Positions 6,086 through 11,325 of a stretch of 11,325 bases of DNA are shown here, piece by piece (the first letter of the stretch is position 1; each line of letters opens with the position of its first letter). This stretch comes from Beijerinckiaceae bacterium. Lineage in GTDB: Bacteria > Pseudomonadota > Alphaproteobacteria > Rhizobiales > Beijerinckiaceae. The DNA is taken from positions 1 to 11,325 of the forward strand of contig CANHAW010000027.1 in NCBI GenBank assembly GCA_947458675.1, in the 5' to 3' direction. The notes under the pieces were generated by a model, which did not search any database, was not told where the DNA came from, and was given only the letters and a program-made list of their open reading frames with translations. The position numbers were made by a program, and so were the translations under genes.

Positions 6086-7313
6086 AGGCGGCCTCTTCCG
6101 CCTCACGCAGCCGCCGCTCCTCACGCGCAATGTAATCGCGCGTCATGGGAACGGCATCGACGCTTCGGGCGAGCTGAATCTGGAAGACAACATTTTGCCC
6201 TAAGCAAAATGTGGCCTCCGATGCGGCAAGATAGAATTCCCACATACGACAGAAACGCTCGTCATAGAGCGCGGCGATTTCGTCATGATGCGCCATGAAA
6301 CGCAGGCGCCAATGACGCAGCGTATGCGCGTAATGCAGCCGCAAGATTTCAATATCGGTGACGATCAGTCCCGAGCCTTCGATCGCCGGCATGATTTCCG
6401 ACAAAGCCGGCACATAACCGCCGGGGAAAATATATTTGGTGATGAACGGATTTGTCGCACAAGGCGGATCGGTGCGGCCAATCGTATGCAGGAGCGCAAT
6501 GCCGTCGTCTTCGAGCATTGCATGAAGCCTGGAGAAGAATTCCCCATAATGCGCCAGGCCGACATGTTCGAACATGCCGACCGAGACGATCCGCGCAAAA
6601 CGGTCGCCTGTTTCGCGATAATCCTGCAGACGAAATTCAGGTGGCCTGTCGAGACCGCTTGCGCTCGCCCTCGCGCTTGCCATGGCAAATTGTTCTTGCG
6701 ACAGCGTGATGCCGGTGGCCTGCGCCCCGCAGACGCGCGCCAGATAAAGCGCCATGCCGCCAAATCCACATCCGATGTCGAGCACGCGCGCACCTTCGCC
6801 GACAAGCAGTTTTGCCGCTATATGACGTTGCTTGGCGCGTTGGGCGGTTTCGAGATCCCATTCAGGATGCTCGAAATAAGCGCATGAATATTGCCGGTCT
6901 TCATCGAGAAACAGGCTGTAGAGCCTCGCATCGAGATCATAATGATGGGAAACATTTTGGCGCGCGCGCAATAGATTGTTGCGCTGGTCGAGACGGCGCA
7001 ATCGCGTGCGCAGCTTGCGCAGAAAGACCATCCATCGCGCCTCTCCTTTCTGGCCGAGATTGTGCAATGCCAGCACAATCACATCGAACAGACTGCCGCG
7101 CGTCACAATCAGGGCGCCTTCCATATGAAGTTCGCCGAAGGCCAATTCGGGATTGCGCAACAAACGCGAAAGCGCAGTCCCATCGCGCAAAGCAATCGCC
7201 AATGGTGGCCCCGCTCCATCGCCTGCCGAAATGCGACGGCCGCTCGGCATGTCGATTTCGAGCGAGCCGCGGCGAATGAAATTGCAAATGAAACGCTCGA
7301 ACAATGTCTCCAT
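6066..7313 (-). CDS. cfa: Cyclopropane-fatty-acyl-phospholipid synthase family SAM methyltransferase
   Basis: The enzyme family transfers a methylene group from S-adenosylmethionine to a double bond of an unsaturated acyl chain in membrane phospholipid, often on entry to stationary phase or under acid stress. The 415-residue product is full length. An N-terminal lipid-binding domain covers roughly residues 1-110, then NVSHHYDLDARLYSLFLD at 120-137, the SAM motif VLDIGCGFGG at 177-186, and a C-terminal methyltransferase core. The residues that bind bicarbonate in E. coli Cfa (C139, E239, H266, I268, Y317) have equivalents at C144 (YSCAYF), E249 (MFEHVG), H276 and I278 (LHTIGR) and Y328 (LHYAHT), so it should be active. 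ATG 7313 follows GGGAAGG about 5 nt upstream; a further 37 open codons upstream lack a ribosome site. Related methyltransferases with other lipid products exist, so the exact product is not certain. Confidence 0.93.
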   Translation of the reverse strand: METLFERFICNFIRRGSLEIDMPSGRRISAGDGAGPPLAIALRDGTALSRLLRNPELAFGELHMEGALIVTRGSLFDVIVLALHNLGQKGEARWMVFLRKLRTRLRRLDQRNNLLRARQNVSHHYDLDARLYSLFLDEDRQYSCAYFEHPEWDLETAQRAKQRHIAAKLLVGEGARVLDIGCGFGGMALYLARVCGAQATGITLSQEQFAMASARASASGLDRPPEFRLQDYRETGDRFARIVSVGMFEHVGLAHYGEFFSRLHAMLEDDGIALLHTIGRTDPPCATNPFITKYIFPGGYVPALSEIMPAIEGSGLIVTDIEILRLHYAHTLRHWRLRFMAHHDEIAALYDERFCRMWEFYLAASEATFCLGQNVVFQIQLARSVDAVPMTRDYIAREERRLREAEEAAFTSLCP

Positions 7314-7464
7314 CGGCACCTTCCCGGCGATCTGGCCCGCGCTTGCGAAAGGAACCACCTCGGCGGCCCGGAGTTTGTCCGCAGCCCAGCCACGCTTGGA
7401 TCCACGCAGAAGGAAAACGGCCAAGGCAGGGTTTGGTTCGGTGGGTCAGGACAAGGAGGCTTTC

Positions 7465-8160
7465 ATGAAGCGCATCAAATTCCTGACGGGACTGGCAACG
7501 ATCGGGCTGGCTGCCGCCATTGCGGGCAGTGCCGGGGCGCAAGAGCGCGGCGGCGGCCCCATGCCGGGAGCATCTGTCGGCGCCCCTCCAGCCGGTGGTC
7601 GCTCCGCCGCCCCGGTCGCCCCGGCTGCCTTGGACCGGGGCATGCGCGCACCATCGGGCCCGATACGCATGGAAGCGCCCGGTCGGCCGCAGGCTGGTCC
7701 CGCGGCACGTATCGAGCCACGGATCCGCTCCGGCGTGACCGATTTTCAGCAGCGCACCTTCCGGCCCGACCGGACATTGGGCGGCGCGCCGGTCGCCGCG
7801 CAACCTCTGACGATCCGCAGGGGCGAACGCTATCGGGAGCAGCGCTATGGGGATCGGCGCGACCGCTTCTGGTTCCCCAGCGTGATGGCCGCACCCTTCC
7901 TTTTCCCCTGGTACACGGGCGGCGGATATGACGACGATTGGTTCTATGCCGATGATCTGATCGACGATCCCTATTACGGGACAGGCTATACGATCCGCGC
8001 CTATCCAGGCCCGGCCAGCACGTTCGGCCCGGCCTATGGGAATTATTGCGCGACGCCCCAGAAAACCTGCCTGCTCTACCAGCCGGCCGAAGTGGGCTTG
8101 GGCTGCTCCTGCCGGGCGCCAGCGGGCCGGCCGCGCTTCCGTGGGGAGGTCGTGCCCTGA
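7465..8160 (+). CDS. Secreted Gly/Pro/Arg-rich protein with four-cysteine C-terminal motif
   Basis: No enzymatic family is recognised. The protein has 231 residues. Residues 1-25 form a Sec signal peptide (KRIK, then a hydrophobic core, cut after SAGA before QERG). Residues 26-90 are low-complexity, rich in Pro, Gly, Ala and Arg, and likely disordered. Residues 118-135 are strongly basic. Residues 136-182 are rich in aromatic and acidic residues (FWFPSV, PFLFPWY, YDDDWFYADD). The C-terminal block has four cysteines, C195, C202, C214 and C216, as NYCATPQKTCLLY and GCSCRAPAGRPR. I recall similar tails in exported proteins of Rhizobiales, but not with a known role. The start is clear: AAGGAGG at 7453-7459 lies 5 nt before ATG 7465. 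It is divergent from the cfa gene and is followed by a GC hairpin. It probably sits in the periplasm or outer envelope. Confidence 0.82.
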   Translation: MKRIKFLTGLATIGLAAAIAGSAGAQERGGGPMPGASVGAPPAGGRSAAPVAPAALDRGMRAPSGPIRMEAPGRPQAGPAARIEPRIRSGVTDFQQRTFRPDRTLGGAPVAAQPLTIRRGERYREQRYGDRRDRFWFPSVMAAPFLFPWYTGGGYDDDWFYADDLIDDPYYGTGYTIRAYPGPASTFGPAYGNYCATPQKTCLLYQPAEVGLGCSCRAPAGRPRFRGEVVP

Positions 8161-8198
8161 GAGGGGGGCCTCATCACCTGAAACTGATCCAGCGCAAG

Positions 8199-8219
8199 GC
8201 CCTGGGGGCGCCCCAGGGC
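8199..8219 (+). terminator. GC-rich hairpin after the secreted-protein gene, possible terminator
   Basis: GCCCTGGGG at 8199-8207 pairs perfectly with CCCCAGGGC at 8211-8219 across a 3-nt loop. It lies 39 bp after the stop of the secreted-protein gene. No T run follows, so it is not a standard intrinsic terminator; it could be a transcript-stabilising end or a protein-binding palindrome. Confidence 0.45.
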
Positions 8220-8292
8220 TAAGGTGCGCGCATCAGTCCCCTCGCACAGCCGGCCGCAAGCCGTTATAAGCTGGAATTGATCCAGATTGTGC

Positions 8293-8329
8293 GGGGCTGA
8301 CGCCCCAGCGCTCGGGCGCCGTCCCGAGC
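8293..8329 (+). promoter_or_regulatory. Two adjacent hairpins in the hemA leader
   Basis: GGGGC at 8293-8297 pairs with GCCCC at 8302-8306 (loop TGAC), and GCTCGGG at 8310-8316 pairs with CCCGAGC at 8323-8329 (loop CGCCGT). The second stem ends 6 nt before the GAGGA ribosome-binding site (8336-8340) of hemA. If they lie in the transcript they would be placed to influence translation or mRNA stability. Function is inference. Confidence 0.4.
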
Positions 8330-8349
8330 CTATTTGAGGAATATCCGTG

Positions 8350-9633
8350 ATGGAGTACCGGCGTTACTTCAGCCAGGCGATTGACCGGCTCAAGGCGGAG
8401 CAACGCTACCGAGTCTTTGCCGATCTCGAACGCGATGCGGCCCGTTTTCCTTTGGCGACCTGGCATGCCGAGGGCGGCGCGCCGACCCGCGAAGTGGTGA
8501 TCTGGTGTTCCAACGATTATCTCGGCATGGGCCGGCATCCCCGCGTCATCGAGGCGATGAGAACGGCGGCGGAAAAGCATGGCGCCGGGGCCGGCGGCAC
8601 GCGCAATATTTCCGGCACGAACCATCCGCTGGTGCAGCTTGAGGCCGAACTGGCCGATCTGCATGGCAAGGAAAGCGCGCTGGCTTTCACGTCGGGCTGG
8701 ATCTCCAATCTCGCCGGCATTTCGACCATTGCGGAATTGCTCCCCAATTGCCTGATCATTTCGGATGCGCTGAACCACAATTCGATGATCGAAGGCATTC
8801 GCCGCTCCGGCTGCGAAAAGGTCATCTTCCGGCACAATGATACGGCCCATCTCGAGGAGCTGCTGCAGGCTGCCGGCAAGGATCGCGCAAAGCTCGTTGT
8901 CTTCGAGAGCCTCTATTCGATGGATGGCGATATTGCACCCGTTGGCGAGATTGCCGCGCTGGCAAAAAAATATAACGCCATGACCTATGTCGACGAAGTC
9001 CATGCTGTCGGCCTCTATGGCCCGCGTGGCGGCGGCATTTGCGAACGCGACAATGTCATGTCGCAGATCGATGTGATTGAGGGCACGCTCGCCAAAGGTT
9101 TTGGCACGCTGGGCGGCTATATTGCTGCCGATCGCATGATCATCGATGCCGTGCGCTCCTATGCGCCATCTTTCATCTTCACCACTGCTTTGCCACCGGC
9201 TGTCGCTGCTGCCGCTGGCGCAGCTGTGCAACAGCTCAAGCAATCGCAGGAAGAACGCGCGCTGCAGCAGCAGCAAGTGGCCCGCACCAAGGCTGCGCTG
9301 GCTGCAGCCGAAATTCCGGTCATGGGCAATCCCTCGCATATTGTGCCGGTCTTTGTCGGCGATGCTGAATTGTGCAAGAGCGCCAGCGATATTCTGCTCG
9401 ACCGCCACGGCATCTATATTCAGCCGATCAATTATCCAACCGTGGCGCGCGGCACTGAGCGCCTGCGCATCACGCCGACGCCTTTCCACACAGACGCGCA
9501 TATTGCCGCTTTGGTGGAAGCCTTGCGCGATGTCTGGCGTCGTCTGGGCCTGCCCTTTGGCGCCACTCCCCAGCCAGCATTGATGGCGGCACGCCCCAAG
9601 CAGCCGCGCCTCAAGATTGTCGCTGCAGAATAG
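8350..9633 (+). CDS. hemA: 5-aminolevulinate synthase (ALAS)
   Basis: This pyridoxal-phosphate enzyme condenses glycine with succinyl-CoA to 5-aminolevulinate, the first step of the C4 (Shemin) heme pathway that is typical of Alphaproteobacteria. The 427-residue product is complete. Seen: the ALAS N terminus MEYRRYF followed by [17 protein letters not shown], the substrate loop [12 protein letters not shown] at 53-64, the Gly-rich [18 protein letters not shown] at 78-95, [12 protein letters not shown] at 213-224 with the cofactor-pairing Asp 215, and the Schiff-base lysine K249 in [17 protein letters not shown] directly before this ATG (8347) is an alternative start that adds one residue; homologues usually begin at the Met-Asp/Glu-Tyr, so ATG 8350 is preferred. 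GAGGA lies 9 nt upstream. The C-terminal tail is somewhat long and Lys/Arg-rich. The gene converges on the AbrB-family gene with 14 bp between stops. Confidence 0.96.
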   Translation: MEYRRYFSQAIDRLKAEQRYRVFADLERDAARFPLATWHAEGGAPTREVVIWCSNDYLGMGRHPRVIEAMRTAAEKHGAGAGGTRNISGTNHPLVQLEAELADLHGKESALAFTSGWISNLAGISTIAELLPNCLIISDALNHNSMIEGIRRSGCEKVIFRHNDTAHLEELLQAAGKDRAKLVVFESLYSMDGDIAPVGEIAALAKKYNAMTYVDEVHAVGLYGPRGGGICERDNVMSQIDVIEGTLAKGFGTLGGYIAADRMIIDAVRSYAPSFIFTTALPPAVAAAAGAAVQQLKQSQEERALQQQQVARTKAALAAAEIPVMGNPSHIVPVFVGDAELCKSASDILLDRHGIYIQPINYPTVARGTERLRITPTPFHTDAHIAALVEALRDVWRRLGLPFGATPQPALMAARPKQPRLKIVAAE

Positions 9634-9647
9634 GCTGCGCCAGAGCC

Positions 9648-10742
9648 TTATTTGGAGACATCTTTGCCTTCGCGCTTCATCAGCCATTGGATGATGAAAG
9701 GCAGCGAAAGATTGATCAGGAAATAGCGCGCGAAATGATGCGCGCTGACAAAGAGCGGATCGATGCCGAGCGCCAAAGCCAGCACCACCATGGCCTCAAG
9801 GCCGCCGGGTGCATAAGCAATCAGCGTGGCGCCGAAAGGCATGTCGAGAAAATTCGACGCAAAAGTCGCAAAGACCAAAGCAACGCCAAGAGACGTGCCA
9901 ATAGCCAGCGTCGAAGCGCCCAAAGTGCGCCCGAAGAGCGCCCAGTCGAAATCGGCAAAGCGCGATCCAGCCCAAGCGCCGATCATGATCTGACCGACCA
10001 CCATCAGCTCGAAGGGCACACGGCCTGTCGCCAAGCCGCTCACATGAATAAGGCCCGATGCGATCACCGAGCCGAAAATCATGCCGCCGCCCATTTTTAG
10101 ACGCAGGAAAACAAGACCAAGCCCGAGCGAGGCGATGGCCGTTCCCAAGAGAACGAGCGGGGGATCGTTGGCGAGGCCCGTGATCGGCCCCAGATGCGCA
10201 TCCGATTCCAGAACAATGATGATCGGCAGCAGCACGACGAGAAAAATGACGCGGATCATCTGCACGATGACAACGCGCGGCGGATCTGCGCCAAGCGACA
10301 ATGAAATGGAGAGAATATAGGCCATGGAGCCCGGCACGGCGGCGAGGAAAGACGTCGGTCGCGGCCAGCGTGAAACGAGATTCGACATGGCCATGGATGA
10401 GGTCGTGATCGCCACCACGCAAACCGCCATAATGGCGATGCTGGCGGGATAATTGCCCATGTTGCGCAACGTCTCGGGATCGATCGCCGAGCCGACCGAC
10501 ATGCCGGTGATCGCCATTGCGGCGATCCGCAAAACCGTGCCGATGGGCGTCGCCCAGCCGAAATAGGCCAGAAGGGCAACGATCAGCACAGAGCCCGACA
10601 TGGCCCCGCCCGGAATGCCTGCAGCCTGAAAGCCCAGACCGCCGGCGCTCGCCACAGCCATTGTCAGAGCCTGGCCGGTCACGCCCGACGTCCAGCGCTT
10701 GCGCGCTTGCATCGCATCGTCAGGCTGGCCGCTTGCCGTCAT
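9648..10742 (-). CDS. AbrB family integral membrane protein (AbrB duplication domains; often annotated 'ammonia monooxygenase')
   Basis: A 364-residue polytopic inner-membrane protein of the AbrB family (Pfam PF05145). E. coli AbrB affects aidB expression; some databases wrongly name relatives ammonia monooxygenase, and most are likely transporters of unknown substrate. Two internally similar halves are visible, each with a Pro-Gly motif: AAVPGSMAYILSISLSLGAD and, in the C-terminal half, YAPGGLEAMVVLALALGID, plus GIPGGAMSGSVL near the N terminus. About ten hydrophobic segments can be counted, and the C terminus FIIQWLMKREGK is basic. ATG 10742 has only a weak, distant GGAGA upstream, so the exact start is uncertain; Met 11 (10712) is an alternative. 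It is unrelated to the AbrB transition-state DNA-binding regulator of Bacillus. It is divergent from the sensor gene at 10925. Confidence 0.88.
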   Translation of the reverse strand: MTASGQPDDAMQARKRWTSGVTGQALTMAVASAGGLGFQAAGIPGGAMSGSVLIVALLAYFGWATPIGTVLRIAAMAITGMSVGSAIDPETLRNMGNYPASIAIMAVCVVAITTSSMAMSNLVSRWPRPTSFLAAVPGSMAYILSISLSLGADPPRVVIVQMIRVIFLVVLLPIIIVLESDAHLGPITGLANDPPLVLLGTAIASLGLGLVFLRLKMGGGMIFGSVIASGLIHVSGLATGRVPFELMVVGQIMIGAWAGSRFADFDWALFGRTLGASTLAIGTSLGVALVFATFASNFLDMPFGATLIAYAPGGLEAMVVLALALGIDPLFVSAHHFARYFLINLSLPFIIQWLMKREGKDVSK

Positions 10743-10924
10743 GGGGGCGCATGTCTCCAGTTCGCCAAGACCCGCCTCTGCCGACTCAATTGATGCAATG
10801 AGGCAGGCCTTGGCTGGCCTTTAATCACCTGCGGACCCAGCCCGCAACCGGCTGACTGCCCGACATGGATTTGGCCTGCCAGCCGATGCTATACTGATCT
10901 CGGAAAAAAGACGCGGGAGTGGGC
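10743..10924. promoter_or_regulatory. Divergent region with candidate -10 element for the symporter-kinase gene
   Basis: This 182-bp gap separates the divergent AbrB-family and sensor genes. TATACT at 10890-10895 is a good -10 hexamer 30 bp before the rightward ATG; no well-spaced -35 is evident. GGCAGGCC at 10802-10809 and GGCCTGCC at 10873-10880 form an 8-bp inverted pair 63 bp apart, and GGCTGGC at 10812-10818 matches GCCAGCC at 10878-10884 in the same way. These may be chance in GC-rich DNA. Confidence 0.3.
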
Positions 10925-11325
10925 ATGATTGAGGGATGGGCCGCCGTACTTACAGCGCTGCTCTACCTCTGCGCGCTATTCGCCATCGCCCATTACGGCG
11001 ACAGCTATAAATCCAGGATTTTTGCAGGCGCACGCTCGCGTCCCTTCATCTATGCCATGACGCTTGGCGTCTATTGCACCTCATGGACCTTTTTCGGCTC
11101 GGTTGGGCTTGCCTCAGAAAAAGGGCTCGAATTTCTGCCCATCTATATCGGCCCGATCCTCGTCTTTGCGCTGGGCTATAAGTTCATCCAGCGCGTGATC
11201 CGCCTGTCGAAAGCCCAAAACATCACCTCCGTCGCCGATTTCGTCGCCGCGCGCTACGGCAAGTCGCAATCGGTTGCAGGCATCGTGGCCATGATCGCCG
11301 TTCTCGGTGCCGTTCCCTATGTGGC
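10925..11325 (+). CDS. Sodium:solute symporter-type membrane domain, probable N terminus of a hybrid sensor histidine kinase (partial, cut by right edge)
   Basis: Only the first 133 codons are present. The translation begins MIEGWAAVLTALLYLCALFA and includes YCTSWTFFGSVGLAS and FLPIYIGPILVFALGYKF, then AQNITSVADFVAARYGKSQ. The CTSWTFFGSVG and LPIYIGPIL blocks are characteristic of the SLC5/SSS domain that is fused to PAS and histidine kinase modules in CbrA-like and related Rhizobiales hybrid sensors, more than of stand-alone proline symporters. Three hydrophobic segments are complete and a fourth begins at the edge. Start ATG 10925 has GGGAG about 5 nt upstream. The kinase part lies off the window, so the fusion is inference from family knowledge. 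Such sensors respond to or require transport of a small solute such as an amino acid. Confidence 0.85.
   Translation, partial: MIEGWAAVLTALLYLCALFAIAHYGDSYKSRIFAGARSRPFIYAMTLGVYCTSWTFFGSVGLASEKGLEFLPIYIGPILVFALGYKFIQRVIRLSKAQNITSVADFVAARYGKSQSVAGIVAMIAVLGAVPYV

Noticed and set aside
7314..7424. 37-residue N-terminal extension of the cyclopropane synthase
   Set aside because: It has no ribosome-binding site and composition unlike the family N terminus, while ATG 7313 has a good site.
6937..7803. 288-residue minus-strand frame across the cfa/secreted-protein boundary
   Set aside because: It spans two well-supported genes in another frame and the intervening divergent region, and shows no family features.
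8277..8290. FNR-like box TTGATCCAGATTGT upstream of hemA
   Set aside because: Only the left half-site fits TTGAT-N4-ATCAA; the right half matches at two of five positions.
8233..9687. 484-residue open frame on the minus strand opposite hemA
   Set aside because: It mirrors the hemA codons and has the Arg/His/Gln-rich composition of an antisense shadow; hemA itself is an unambiguous family member.
10805..10823. Small hairpin AGGCC/GGCCT followed by TTT as a terminator
   Set aside because: It has only a 5-bp stem and a short T run, and it lies in a divergent promoter region where no terminator is expected.

Overview
The window looks like ordinary chromosome from a GC-rich alphaproteobacterium, probably Hyphomicrobiales (Rhizobiales). 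Support comes from the C4-pathway 5-aminolevulinate synthase, the split tripartite tricarboxylate transporter (TTT) genes, a symporter-fused sensor kinase, and codon use biased to G/C at third positions. I see no phage, transposon, CRISPR, tRNA or rRNA signal. The order or genus is inference.

Left part (1-3728), a solute-uptake cluster. A TctA-type TTT permease (cut by the left edge) reads leftward. It is separated by a 137-bp intergenic region with an AT-rich dyad from a rightward LysR-type regulator, which is followed by a TctC/Bug-type periplasmic binding protein with its own signal peptide. The tctC gene ends at a strong intrinsic terminator. A cysteine hydrolase of the isochorismatase/N-carbamoylsarcosine amidase family converges on that terminator from the other side. 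A reasonable inference is that the regulator controls uptake of an organic acid or amide, which the hydrolase may process. No TctB-like gene is visible inside the window.

Middle part (3940-8160). A small helical protein of unknown function is followed by a compact RecD/Dda-like superfamily 1B helicase. A DedA-family membrane protein starts 15 bp after it, probably in the same operon. A complete cyclopropane-fatty-acid synthase-type methyltransferase converges on dedA and overlaps its end by 20 bp. A secreted Gly/Pro/Arg-rich protein with a four-cysteine C-terminal motif is divergent from the methyltransferase.

Right part (8161-11325). The 189-bp gap before hemA holds a 9-bp GC hairpin and two further hairpins in the hemA leader. 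HemA makes 5-aminolevulinate for heme. An AbrB-family membrane protein converges on hemA with only 14 bp between the stops. Divergent from it, the right edge cuts the start of a sodium:solute-symporter-type membrane domain of the kind fused to hybrid histidine kinases (CbrA-like).

Most genes fall into recognisable families. Points worth a second look are the divergent TTT layout, the hairpin that overlaps the tctC ribosome-binding site, the short repeats at the start of the unknown 130-residue protein, the variant DedA, and the four-cysteine secreted protein. I did not find a clear case for an entirely new biological system.
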